A DNA stretch of 24,185 nt, taken from NCBI GenBank assembly GCA_964428805.1, contig CAYRZF010000030.1, forward strand, positions 1 to 24,185. The letters run 5' to 3'. How positions within the stretch are numbered: the stretch's first letter is position 1; every line of letters starts with the position of its first letter. Of this stretch, positions 1 through 7,360 are shown in pieces. The notes below the pieces were generated by a model. The model did not search any database. It was given only the letters and a program-made list of their open reading frames with translations, and had not been told where the DNA came from. Source of the stretch: CAYRZF01 sp964428805. GTDB lineage: Bacteria; Methylomirabilota; Methylomirabilia; Rokubacteriales; CSP1-6. The translations under genes and the position numbers were made by a program.

Positions 1-36
1 CGTGGCCTCGGGACGCTGGATCGCGTGAGCCTTCAC
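1..36 (-). CDS. Possible start of a zinc-type alcohol dehydrogenase (partial)
   Basis: A GTG start at 36 reads MKAHAIQRPEAT before running off the left edge. A purine-rich GAGAGGGG lies five bases upstream, at good ribosome-binding distance. Openings of the form MKA..I are common in medium-chain zinc-binding alcohol dehydrogenases, which is the only reason for the tentative name. It would be the next gene after larC on the same strand. Twelve residues are too few to be sure of the product or even that the gene is real. Confidence 0.35.
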   Translation of the reverse strand, partial: MKAHAIQRPEAT

Positions 37-216
37 CGCTTCCCCTCTCTGACCTGGCAGATGCTGCGGGGATTCCCTGAGGCGAACCCAACCGTAGCCG
101 ACCGGAATCAGGCTGTCAAGAGTCTGGGCGGATCCCGAACTTCCTGGCGGTCTGCTCGGTTCGCTCCAGGTACTTCGGGATCCTCAAATCGTTCCTCGGC
201 ATCATGACGAATTACC
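37..216. other. Short gap downstream of larC
   Basis: This 180-bp stretch lies between larC and the possible gene at the left edge. I see no tRNA and no convincing terminator. The arms GATTCC (71-76) and GGAATC (104-109) could pair, but they enclose a loop of about 27 nt and no T-run follows. A short minus-strand open frame within it is listed separately. Confidence 0.5.
116..205 (-). CDS. Possible 29-residue small protein
   Basis: Directly after the larC stop, a minus-strand frame starts with ATGATG (205/202) and runs 29 codons to a TGA. It has GAGG nine bases upstream and a charged composition (opening MMPRNDLRIPKYLERTEQ). It could be a genuine small protein translated with the lar genes, or a chance frame. 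I recognise no family. Reading past its TGA gives low-complexity, non-protein-like sequence, so I do not propose selenocysteine here. Confidence 0.22.
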   Translation of the reverse strand: MMPRNDLRIPKYLERTEQTARKFGIRPDS

Positions 217-1401
217 TCAGGAGAGTTCGAGGTGGCGGCGGGCGGCGTCGCGGGCCTGCTCCAGCACCTCCCGGGCCGGGAGCCCTTTCTCTTTGGCGAT
301 CCGCGTGACCTCGGAGAACTCCGGGGTCACGGTGACGAGCCTCCCCTGAAGCCGCGAGAGCTTGAACTGAACGGGGCCATAGGCGGTTGGAAGGGTGACC
401 AGCTCCCGCTCGAGGCAGGCGCGCTGGTAGTCGGTCCAGCGGACGCCGATCGTCGTGCTCTCTTTAAATAGGATGGTCGAAAGCTCCCCCACCCGTGACG
501 GCACCATGAGCACCGTGAGGACGATGCCCGGCCGGCTCCGCTTCATGATGACCGGCGTGAGGAAGACGTCCAGCGCCCCGGCCTCGAGGAGCCGCTCCAT
601 CAGCGGCTCGTAGAGCTGCGGCGACATGTCGTCGATCGTCGTCTCGAGCTGAACGACGACCTCCCTGCCATCAGCATCGGCTGTCGCCTCCCCCACGAAG
701 CAGCGGAGGAGATTCGGGATCGCCAGCTCCCGGCTTCCAGCACCGTACCCCACGCGCTCCACTGTCATCCGCGGCATCGCTCCGGCGGACGCGGCGAGCG
801 TGGTCAGGATGGCGGCGCCGGTCGGGGTCACCAGCTCGGCCTTGACCCCGGTGTCATAGACGGGAAAACCCTTCAGCAGTTCGGCCGTCCCCGGCGCGGG
901 CACGGGAATCTTCCCGTGAGGCCCCTCCACCATTCCGCCGCCCAACGGGAGCGCCGACACATGGACGGCCTCGACGCCCAGCAGGTGAAGCCCCGCGACC
1001 GCCCCGGTAACGTCCACGATCGCGTCCACCGCTCCGACGTCGTGGAAGTGCACCTCCTCGACCGAGGTCCCGTGGACCCGAGCCTCGGCCTCGGCCAGCC
1101 GCGTGAAGATGCGCTGGGCATCGGCCCTCACCCGCGGCGCGAGCCCGCTCCCCCCAAGGAGGGTCAAAATCTCGGCAAGGTTCCGGTGCCGGAGGTGGGC
1201 CGTAGCGTCCACCTCGACGTCCACCTTGGTGGCTCGGAAGTCCCCCTTCTTCACCTCACGCGCCGTCAGGCGATAGCCCCCGAGCGGGAGCTTGGCCAGT
1301 GCGGCCTTGAGTGATTCGAGGGCGACCCCGGCGTCAACCAGGGCGCCCAGGATCATGTCCCCGCTCGCCCCGCTCGGGCAGTCGAAGTAGGCGAGTTTCA
1401 T
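217..1401 (-). CDS. larC: LarC, nickel insertion enzyme of the nickel-pincer cofactor pathway
   Basis: LarC is the CTP-dependent cyclometallase that inserts nickel into pyridinium-3,5-bisthiocarboxylate mononucleotide, giving the cofactor of lactate racemase and other LarA-family enzymes. The 394-residue product opens with MKLAYFDCPSGASGDM. It carries the family segment VHFHDVGAVDAIVDV in the N-terminal half, and in the C-terminal half ETTIDDMSPQ and AGALDVFLTPVIMKRSRPG. Lactobacillus larC is read through a programmed frameshift between two halves; here both halves lie in one uninterrupted frame. The ATG at 1401 shares its A with the larB stop (TGATG), so translation is probably coupled. An open frame extends further upstream, but that part is larB in another frame. 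The family call is firm; which LarA enzyme uses the cofactor is unknown because no larA lies in the window. Confidence 0.95.
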   Translation of the reverse strand: MKLAYFDCPSGASGDMILGALVDAGVALESLKAALAKLPLGGYRLTAREVKKGDFRATKVDVEVDATAHLRHRNLAEILTLLGGSGLAPRVRADAQRIFTRLAEAEARVHGTSVEEVHFHDVGAVDAIVDVTGAVAGLHLLGVEAVHVSALPLGGGMVEGPHGKIPVPAPGTAELLKGFPVYDTGVKAELVTPTGAAILTTLAASAGAMPRMTVERVGYGAGSRELAIPNLLRCFVGEATADADGREVVVQLETTIDDMSPQLYEPLMERLLEAGALDVFLTPVIMKRSRPGIVLTVLMVPSRVGELSTILFKESTTIGVRWTDYQRACLERELVTLPTAYGPVQFKLSRLQGRLVTVTPEFSEVTRIAKEKGLPAREVLEQARDAARRHLELS

Positions 1402-2159
1402 CAGCGGATTTTCGTGATCAGCTTGTTGATCTGATTGGCTTGGACGCCGGCGCCGTAGCCGTTGTCGATGTTGACCACGCTGACGCCCGGCGCGCACGAG
1501 TTCAGCATGGCCAGGAGCGCGGCGACCCCCCCGAAGGAGGCGCCGTAGCCGACGCTCGTCGGGACCGCGATGACGGGACGGTCCACCAGGCCCCCGACGA
1601 CGCTCGGCAGCGCCCCCTCCATGCCCGCGACCGCGATGATGACGTTGGCCTCGTTCAGCACGTGGTGATGATTCAGCAGCCGGTGAAGCCCGGCCACGCC
1701 CACGTCGTACACCCGCTCCACGCGATTGCCGAGGACCTCTGAGGTCACCGCAGCCTCCTCCGCGACCGCGATGTCTGACGTCCCCGCGCTGACGACGGCG
1801 ATCAGCCCGACCCCGTCGGTCGGCGTCGGCTTGACCACGACGAGGCGCGCCTGGGCGTGATAGTCGTGGGAAAGGCCCGCGGCAGCGATCGCCTGTGCCA
1901 CGTCGGCGGTCGCGCGCGTCGCGAGGATGTTGTCGTGATGGGCGGCCAGGCGCGACACGATGGTCACTATTTGCTCTGGCGTCTTTCCCGAGCAAAACAC
2001 AGCCTCGGGAACGCCGGCCCTGAGCGACCGGTGGAGATCCACCTTGGCGAACTTCAGGTCCTCGTACGGGAGGTCTCGGAGCCGGATGAGCGCCTGGTCC
2101 GGGGAAAGGCGGCCGGCCCGGACGTCCTCGAGAAGCGCCCTGAGTTTGTCGCGATCCAC
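1401..2159 (-). CDS. larB: LarB, NaAD carboxylase/hydrolase of the nickel-pincer cofactor pathway
   Basis: LarB carboxylates C5 of the pyridinium ring of nicotinic acid adenine dinucleotide and releases AMP, giving the dicarboxylated mononucleotide used by LarE. The 252-residue protein has a helical N-terminal part (about 1-100) and a PurE-like C-terminal domain, with the family stretches TDGVGLIAVVSAGTSD, VYDVGVAGLHRLL, VIIAVAGMEGALPSVVGGL and PTSVGYGASFGG, and the end VNIDNGYGAG. The GTG start at 2159 directly follows the larE stop codon (TAG-GTG), and the larC start overlaps its own stop. It is complete and unambiguous by motif. Confidence 0.95.
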   Translation of the reverse strand: MDRDKLRALLEDVRAGRLSPDQALIRLRDLPYEDLKFAKVDLHRSLRAGVPEAVFCSGKTPEQIVTIVSRLAAHHDNILATRATADVAQAIAAAGLSHDYHAQARLVVVKPTPTDGVGLIAVVSAGTSDIAVAEEAAVTSEVLGNRVERVYDVGVAGLHRLLNHHHVLNEANVIIAVAGMEGALPSVVGGLVDRPVIAVPTSVGYGASFGGVAALLAMLNSCAPGVSVVNIDNGYGAGVQANQINKLITKIR

Positions 2160-3005
2160 CTACGCCCGTCCTTTGTCGCGGAGAATCTGCATCAGCTTGA
2201 GCGCGTCATTGGCGCTCCCGCTCCTGAACCCCTGGAGGTCCACCGTGACGTACAGGTACCCGAGCTCTCTGAAGCGGGCCACGATCGAGTCCTGGGCCCC
2301 GTCCTCCCAGAGGCGCGCCATTTCTTCCCGGGCGATCTCGAGGCGGGCGAGAAGGTCGTGGTGGCGCACCCGGAACTGCCTGAACCCGAGGCTCCGAACG
2401 AACGCTTCCGCCGCATCGACCTGCCGGAGTTTCTCCGCGGTGATGGCGTCCCCGTACTGGAAGCGCGAGGAGAGGCAGGCGAACGACGGCTTCTGCCACG
2501 TCGGCAGCCCGAATTCGCGGGAGAGCTCGCGGATCTCGGCCTTCCAGAACTCCGCCTCGATCAGCGGCGCCCTCACTCCCATGCGTCTCGCGGCGTCCAT
2601 GCCGGGGCGATGATCCCCCAGATCGTCCATGTTGGCCCCATAGATCAGGTGGGCCACCCCTTCCCGGAGAGCGACGGGCCGAAGCTTCATGAACAGCTCC
2701 TCCTTGCAGAAGAAGCAGCGGTTGGGCGCATTCTTGGCGTATTCGGGGTTGTCCAACTCCCGGGTCTCGACGACCACGTGCCTCATCCCGAGGTGATTCG
2801 CCAGCCGCCTCGCCTCGTCGAGTTCCGAGGCGGGGTACGTCTCCGAGTCCGCCGTGACGAGGACGGCCTTGTCGCCGAGGGCATCCCTGGCCGCCTTGGC
2901 GAGGAACGTCGAATCCACCCCGCCCGAGAACGCCACGATCACGCTCTCCAGCCCCTTGAGGATTTCGAGCAGCCGGTCGTATTTGCGGCGGAGCTCTTGG
3001 GTCAT
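2160..3005 (-). CDS. larE: LarE, ATP-dependent sulfur transferase of the nickel-pincer cofactor pathway
   Basis: LarE adenylates the two carboxylates of the LarB product and turns them into thiocarboxylates. The 281-residue protein has the PP-loop SGGVDS at residues 27-32 for ATP, the segment NRCFFCKEELF (C97, C100), and PSFACLSSRF with C177, which aligns with the sulfur-donor Cys176 of the Lactobacillus enzyme. Having C97, C100 and C177 together resembles the LarE type reported to hold an Fe-S cluster for catalytic sulfur transfer rather than sacrificing one cysteine; that assignment is inference. It starts one base after the pfkB stop (TGA-G-ATG) and abuts larB, so larE-larB-larC form one translation-coupled block. 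Confidence 0.94.
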   Translation of the reverse strand: MTQELRRKYDRLLEILKGLESVIVAFSGGVDSTFLAKAARDALGDKAVLVTADSETYPASELDEARRLANHLGMRHVVVETRELDNPEYAKNAPNRCFFCKEELFMKLRPVALREGVAHLIYGANMDDLGDHRPGMDAARRMGVRAPLIEAEFWKAEIRELSREFGLPTWQKPSFACLSSRFQYGDAITAEKLRQVDAAEAFVRSLGFRQFRVRHHDLLARLEIAREEMARLWEDGAQDSIVARFRELGYLYVTVDLQGFRSGSANDALKLMQILRDKGRA

Positions 3006-3006
3006 C

Positions 3007-3915
3007 TCAGATCTCGAAGCGCACGAGGTCCTGAAAGGACGCGTACCGCCGCTCGATCTCGTCGGCCTTGAGGGTCAGGAGGCGGTTCAACGAGAAGTCC
3101 TCCACGGTGAACGACGCCATGACCGCCCCAAAGACGATCGCCCGGCGCACCGACTCCGGATCCGTCCGACCCTCTCGGGCCAGGTAACCCATGAAGCCTC
3201 CGGCGAAGGTGTCCCCCGCTCCCGTGGGATCCAGGACCGACTCCATCGGGTACGCCGGGACGAAGAAGAAGGAGCCGTCGGAGACCATCAGGGCCCCGTA
3301 CTCGCCGCGCTTGACCACCACTGTGCGCGGCCCGAGGGCCAGGATTGCGCGCGCCGCCTTGATCAGGTTGGGCTCCCGAGCGAGCTGGCGCGTCTCCGAA
3401 TCGTTGATGAGAAGCACATCCACCTCCGCCAGCACTTTCAGCAGCGCCTGGCGCTTGCCCTCGATCCAGAAGTTCATGGTGTCGAGCGCCACGAGCTGGG
3501 GTCGTTCAGCCTGGCGGAGCACCTCTAGCTGCAGCTCCGGATCGATGTTGGCCAGGAAGAGGAAGGGGACCTTCCTGTGCGCGGCGGAGAGCGAGGGCCG
3601 AAAATCCGCGAACACATTCAGCCGGGTATCCACCGTCCGGGCCTCGTTGAGGTCGAAGCCGTACTCCCCCACCCACCGGAAGGTCTGGCCGCGGGTGACC
3701 TGGAGCCCGGAGAGATCCACGCCGCCATCCTTGAGCGTCATCAGGTGCGGCTTCGGGAAATCCTCGCCCACCACCGCGACCAGCTTCACTTCGGTGAAGA
3801 AGCTGGCGGCGTAGGAGAAGTAGGTGGCCGATCCGCCGAGGACTTCGATTGCTTGTCCAAAGGGCGTGGTGACACTGTCCAGCGCCACCGAGCCGACGAC
3901 CAGAAGGTCAGCCAC
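3007..3915 (-). CDS. PfkB-family carbohydrate/nucleoside kinase
   Basis: A 302-residue PfkB (ribokinase-fold) kinase. The N-terminal part has the di-glycine substrate segment LGGSATYFSYAAS, and the signature DPTGAGDTFAGG starts at residue 229 with catalytic base D235. Family members phosphorylate sugars or nucleosides with ATP. The substrate cannot be read from sequence. Its position directly after methylthioadenosine phosphorylase suggests purine or methylthioribose salvage, for example an adenosine or ribose kinase. The GTG start at 3915 overlaps the end of the phosphorylase frame by 8 nt (GTGGCTGA). The overlap arises because a repeat has lengthened the upstream gene. larE follows after one base. 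Confidence 0.85.
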   Translation of the reverse strand: MADLLVVGSVALDSVTTPFGQAIEVLGGSATYFSYAASFFTEVKLVAVVGEDFPKPHLMTLKDGGVDLSGLQVTRGQTFRWVGEYGFDLNEARTVDTRLNVFADFRPSLSAAHRKVPFLFLANIDPELQLEVLRQAERPQLVALDTMNFWIEGKRQALLKVLAEVDVLLINDSETRQLAREPNLIKAARAILALGPRTVVVKRGEYGALMVSDGSFFFVPAYPMESVLDPTGAGDTFAGGFMGYLAREGRTDPESVRRAIVFGAVMASFTVEDFSLNRLLTLKADEIERRYASFQDLVRFEI

Positions 3916-4891
3916 GCCGCGGGGCCCTCCGCTTCGCTCTCACCCTTTTCCTGACCCCCTCACCTTTATCCTCTCCCCCTCGGGGGGAGAGGGCAGGGTG
4001 AGGGGGAGAGGGTCGGGTGAGGGGGCGCGCGGGGTAGTACTTCCCCAGGAAGAGGTCCAGGGCCTTCCGGGTCCGCGGGGGGAAGGATGACGGGCTGGTG
4101 ATCACGGCGTTCTTAAGCAGACTGGGACAGCCGCAGCGCCGGGGTGGGCCGATCCGGGGGATCACCCGCTGGAGGACCTCCTTGGCGGTGGCGACGTTCT
4201 TGAGAAGGTGGGCGATCACCCCCTCAACCGTTACCGCCTCCTCGCTTTCGTGCCAGACGTCGTAGTCGGTGACCAGCGCCAGTGTGCCGTAACAGAGCTC
4301 GGCCTCCCGGGCCAGCTTGGCTTCCGGCATGTTGGTCATCCCGATCACATCCACTCCCCACTGCCGGTAGATGCGGGACTCGCTCTTGGACGAGAACTGC
4401 GGCCCCTCGATGCACAGGTAGGTGCCCCCCCGATGAACGGGGGCGCCCGTGGCCCGGGCCGCCGTTTCGAGCCGATCCGCCAGATCGGAGCAGACGGGTT
4501 CAGCCATTCCGACGTGAGCCACGATCCCATCGCCGAAGAACGTCGAGCGGCGGCGCCGGGTCCAGTCGAAGAACTGGTCGGGGATGACGAGGTCGAGGGG
4601 ACGAATGTCCTCCCGCATGCTTCCCACGGCGCTGATGGAGATCACCCACTCGACGCCCAGGGCCTTGAAGCCGTAGATGTTGGCGCGGAAGTTCAGCTCG
4701 GAGGGCATGAGCCGATGCCCGCGTCCGTGGCGCGGGAGGAACACGACCGTGCGATTTCCAAGGTGGCCCACGCAGTAGGCGTCAGACGGGTCGCCGAACG
4801 GCGTGCGGACTTTGGTCCACCGCACATTGGTGAGCCCCTCCAGCTCGTAGAGTCCGCTCCCACCGATGACGCCGATCTTGACGTCGGTCAC
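3908..4891 (-). CDS. mtnP: 5'-methylthioadenosine phosphorylase with repeat-derived tail
   Basis: A 327-residue purine nucleoside phosphorylase of the MTAP class, which splits methylthioadenosine into adenine and methylthioribose-1-phosphate in methionine/purine salvage. Recognisable parts are IGVIGGSGLYELEGL at the start, FLPRHGRGHRLMPSELNFRA, the phosphate/ribose segment ISAVGSMRED, YLCIEGPQFSS, and MTNMPEAKLAREAE followed by TDYDVW, typical of 6-aminopurine (MTAP) rather than guanosine/inosine enzymes. The GTG start at 4891 overlaps the mtaB stop (GTGA). The expected family length is reached at about residue 286 (LFLGKYY). The last 41 residues, rich in P, R and G, are read from a palindromic repeat and linker and are unlikely to be part of the fold. 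S-inosyl-homocysteine or other nucleoside specificity remains possible. Confidence 0.9.
   Translation of the reverse strand: MTDVKIGVIGGSGLYELEGLTNVRWTKVRTPFGDPSDAYCVGHLGNRTVVFLPRHGRGHRLMPSELNFRANIYGFKALGVEWVISISAVGSMREDIRPLDLVIPDQFFDWTRRRRSTFFGDGIVAHVGMAEPVCSDLADRLETAARATGAPVHRGGTYLCIEGPQFSSKSESRIYRQWGVDVIGMTNMPEAKLAREAELCYGTLALVTDYDVWHESEEAVTVEGVIAHLLKNVATAKEVLQRVIPRIGPPRRCGCPSLLKNAVITSPSSFPPRTRKALDLFLGKYYPARPLTRPSPPHPALSPRGGEDKGEGVRKRVRAKRRAPRRG
3955..4025. repeat. Palindromic repeat, copy 1 (with duplicated right arm)
   Basis: The + strand reads CCCCCTCACCTTTATCCTCT, then a C-run, a short centre, and the near-mirror arm ending GGGCAGGGTGAGGGGG at 4005. A second, diverged right arm (AGAGGGTCGGGTGAGGGGG) follows to 4025. 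The arms can form a long hairpin. The same element occurs at 14155-14205 in the same orientation. It lies inside the 3' end of the MTAP gene, just before pfkB, where the hairpin may affect mRNA stability or reduce pfkB expression. Confidence 0.9.
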
Positions 4892-6198
4892 GCCGCCACC
4901 TCGGCCAGCGTGCGGTCGGGAGTGACATCGCGCACGGTGACCGTCAGGAATTGCCTCATCCACTCGTCGGGGCCCTCGAACAGGACCTCGACGTAGTTCC
5001 CGGTCAGGCCGGTGAGGAGCCCGCTCGCCTTGTCGCGCGTTTCGAGGACCAGGACGTCGTGGCGTCGGCCCACAAGGCGCCTGCGGAATTCCAGGTTCAG
5101 CGCCTGGCTCAGTCTTCTGAGCGTCTTGCTTCGCTCTGAGATGACGCGCGGCGGGACATGATGGGGCAGGCGAACGGCCTCGGTGCCCTTGCGGTCCGAG
5201 TAGGAGAAGACGTGAAGGTAGGAGAACGGGAGCGCCTCGATCAGCGTGCGCGTTTCCTCGAAATCCGCGTCGCTCTCCCCCGGGAAACCCACGATCACGT
5301 CGGCCCCGAGGCCCAGGTCGGAAATGGCCCTCGAAAGCCTCTCAACTAACGAATGGTAACTACTTGTGTTATAAGGCCTCCTCATCCGCCGGAGGATCCG
5401 GTCGCTCCCGGACTGGAGCGGGATGTGAAGGTGAGGGCAGATTCGGGGCGAGCCGACAATCAGCTCGATCAGGTCGTCGGTGAAGTACGGCGGCAAAATT
5501 GAAGAGAGGCGGACCCGGCTCAAACCCGGGACGTCCAGAACCTGTCGAAGCAGCGCTGCCAGATTGGTCCGCGGGATGAAGTCCCAGCCGTAGTGACCCA
5601 TGTCCACCCCGGTCAGCACCACCTCCCCGTAGCCGGCCTCCACGAGCCGCGCGACCTGGGCCACGACCACCGTGGGCTCCTGGCTCCGGCTCCCGCCCCG
5701 AGCGTAGGGGACGATGCAGAAGGCACAGCGGTGCTGGCAGCCGTCCTGGATCTTGACAAAGGCCCGGGAGCGCCCCCGGAAGTGGGTCACCGGGGCGACC
5801 GGGACACCCGCGGCCTTCTGGATGTCCCCGACCCTGACGATGGGCCGCGCACGCTTGCTGAGAGAGTCGAGCAGCTCTGCCAGGTCGTACTTCTCCTGGT
5901 TCCCCACGATCAGATCCACCCCGGGGATCCGCGCGACGGCGGCGGGGTTGGTCTGAGCGTAGCAGCCCGTGACCACGACCAGCGCGTCAGGGTTCCGCGC
6001 GATCGCGCGGCGGATCATCTGGCGGTCTGAGAAGTCGGCCTTGGCCGTCACCGTGCACGTGTTGATGACGTAAACCTGAGCCGCCTCGTGGAATGGGACC
6101 GCACGATAACCCCGGGAGACCAGGGACTCCTGAATCTCCTGGGTGTCCACCTGGTTGAGCTTGCAGCCGAGGGTGGCGAAGGCAATCGTTTTGGTCAT
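4888..6198 (-). CDS. mtaB: MtaB, tRNA t6A37 methylthiotransferase
   Basis: A radical-SAM methylthiotransferase of the MtaB type, which converts t6A to ms2t6A at position 37 of ANN-decoding tRNAs. The 436-residue protein has the UPF0004 domain with three cluster cysteines (C12 in TLGCKLNQ, C48 in INTCTVT, C79 in VTGCYAQ). Its radical-SAM motif is C154-x3-C158-x2-C161 (GCQHRCAFCIVPYARG), and a TRAM-like RNA-binding end follows (LTGLTGNYVEVLFEG). The LGCKLNQ.DTQ opening favours MtaB over MiaB or RimO. The ATG at 6198 overlaps the rlmN stop (ATGA). The frame is open further upstream, but that part is rlmN read out of frame. Confidence 0.93.
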   Translation of the reverse strand: MTKTIAFATLGCKLNQVDTQEIQESLVSRGYRAVPFHEAAQVYVINTCTVTAKADFSDRQMIRRAIARNPDALVVVTGCYAQTNPAAVARIPGVDLIVGNQEKYDLAELLDSLSKRARPIVRVGDIQKAAGVPVAPVTHFRGRSRAFVKIQDGCQHRCAFCIVPYARGGSRSQEPTVVVAQVARLVEAGYGEVVLTGVDMGHYGWDFIPRTNLAALLRQVLDVPGLSRVRLSSILPPYFTDDLIELIVGSPRICPHLHIPLQSGSDRILRRMRRPYNTSSYHSLVERLSRAISDLGLGADVIVGFPGESDADFEETRTLIEALPFSYLHVFSYSDRKGTEAVRLPHHVPPRVISERSKTLRRLSQALNLEFRRRLVGRRHDVLVLETRDKASGLLTGLTGNYVEVLFEGPDEWMRQFLTVTVRDVTPDRTLAEVAA

Positions 6199-7250
6199 GC
6201 CGAAACCGCCTCCGTGCGTCTGGGCTCCTTGAGCTGGCCGCAGGCGGCGCCGATGTCCTCGCCCTTGCTCCAGCGGATGGTCGCGATGATCCCGTGCTCG
6301 AGGAGAAGCGCCTGGAACGCGAGAATACGCGGGGGCGGTGGCCGGCGGAACCCCGAGTCTTGCCAATCGTTGAAGGGAATCAGGTTAACCTTGGCGCGGA
6401 TTCCCTTGAGGAGGCGGGTGAGCCTGAGGGCATCCTCCGGCGAATCGTTGACGCCGTCCAGGAGCACATACTCGAAGGTCATCCGCCGACGTACCGGGAG
6501 CGGGAATTGGCGGCAGGCCGCCAGGAGGCTCTCGAGCGGCCATCCGCGGTTCACCGGCATGAGCTTCCCCCGCACGGCGTTGGTCGTGGCGTGTAGCGAG
6601 ATCGCAAGGTTCACCTTGAGGTCTTCTCTGGCCAGCTTCTGGATAGCGCTGACCAGCCCCACGGTGGACACCGTGATCCGGCGGGGAGAGTAGCCAAAAG
6701 CGTCGGGATGCGTGAAGAGCCTCAGCGCCCTCACGGTGGCCTCGTAGTTGGCCAAGGGCTCACCCATGCCCATGAATACCAGGTGGGTCACGCGAGTCTC
6801 AGGCCCAAGCGCCCCGCGCACAGCCGCCAGCTGACCCACGATTTCCCCAGCGGTCAGATTGCGGTCGAGACCCATGGTCCCGGTCAGGCAAAAGGCGCAG
6901 GCGAAGCCGCACCCCACTTGCGTGGAAAGGCAGAGAGTGAGCCGGTCCCGGTCGGGCATAAGGACGGATTGAATTCGGGCGCCGTCGGCCAGGCGCAGGA
7001 CAAACTTCTGGCTTCCGTCCTGAGACGGCGTGATCCGCTCGACCTCGGGGATCCCGATAAACGCCTCCTCAGCCAGCCGGGACCTGAACTCGCGGGGGAG
7101 GTCACTCATTGCGTCGAGGTCATACACATCCTTCTTGAAGAGCCAGACCGCGAGCTGGCGACCCCGGTAACGGTCCGCACCGAGGCGCTGGGAGAGCGTC
7201 TCAAGTTCGTTCGGTGAGAGGGAAAGCAAATCGACTCGGGTTATTGGCAC
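6195..7250 (-). CDS. rlmN: RlmN, 23S rRNA A2503 / tRNA A37 C2-methyltransferase
   Basis: A 351-residue radical-SAM dual-specificity RNA methyltransferase. The cluster motif is C114-x3-C118-x2-C121 in QVGCGFACAFCLTGTMG. It also has VFMGMGEPLANY, the SAM-binding ITVSTVGLV, SLHATTN, and the C-terminal SKGEDIGAACGQL with the methyl-carrying C337. I chose the GTG at 7250, where homology-like sequence starts (PITRVDLLSLSP). The frame is open to 7346 but the extra residues look non-coding. No Shine-Dalgarno precedes the GTG; instead TATTCT lies six bases upstream, so the transcript may be leaderless. mtaB overlaps its stop, joining two RNA-modifying radical-SAM enzymes. Confidence 0.94.
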   Translation of the reverse strand: MPITRVDLLSLSPNELETLSQRLGADRYRGRQLAVWLFKKDVYDLDAMSDLPREFRSRLAEEAFIGIPEVERITPSQDGSQKFVLRLADGARIQSVLMPDRDRLTLCLSTQVGCGFACAFCLTGTMGLDRNLTAGEIVGQLAAVRGALGPETRVTHLVFMGMGEPLANYEATVRALRLFTHPDAFGYSPRRITVSTVGLVSAIQKLAREDLKVNLAISLHATTNAVRGKLMPVNRGWPLESLLAACRQFPLPVRRRMTFEYVLLDGVNDSPEDALRLTRLLKGIRAKVNLIPFNDWQDSGFRRPPPPRILAFQALLLEHGIIATIRWSKGEDIGAACGQLKEPRRTEAVSA

Positions 7251-7256
7251 GGCGCT

Positions 7257-7262
7257 AGAATA
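7257..7262 (-). promoter_or_regulatory. Putative -10 element for rlmN (leaderless)
   Basis: TATTCT ends six bases before the rlmN GTG, placing the predicted transcript start at or next to the start codon. No good -35 hexamer is visible at normal spacing. It would give the rlmN-to-larC block its own promoter. Confidence 0.4.
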
Positions 7263-7305
7263 CCACAGAGGTTTTCCACATTCCCTGTGGTCCCCCGGTG
7301 GATAA
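7263..7305. other. Inverted repeat and DnaA-box-like sites
   Basis: The 110-bp gap between the glycerate kinase and rlmN holds an inverted repeat, CCACAG (7263-7268) with CTGTGG (7285-7290). It also holds two 8-of-9 matches to the DnaA box TTATCCACA: TTTTCCACA at 7272-7280 (+) and TTATCCACC at 7297-7305 (-). No T-run follows the hairpin, so it is a poor intrinsic terminator. A regulatory role for rlmN is possible but unproven. Confidence 0.35.
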
Positions 7306-7360
7306 GCCTGTGGGTTTCCCCATCGCGGTTTCGTGAAATCACACACTCGGAGCGTTTCGC

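Noticed and set aside
116..118. TGA ending the small frame after larC as another selenocysteine codon
   Set aside because: The sequence after it is low-complexity and shows no Cys-motif context or family resemblance.
1857..3071. Plus-strand open frame of 404 codons over larB/larE
   Set aside because: Antisense shadow of larE and larB with no domain signature.
3955..4025. CRISPR or tandem-repeat array
   Set aside because: Only one palindrome with a partly duplicated right arm is present; there are no spacers and no regular units.
7263..7305. Chromosomal replication origin
   Set aside because: Only two imperfect DnaA boxes are present, with no AT-rich unwinding region and no dnaA, dnaN or gyrB nearby.
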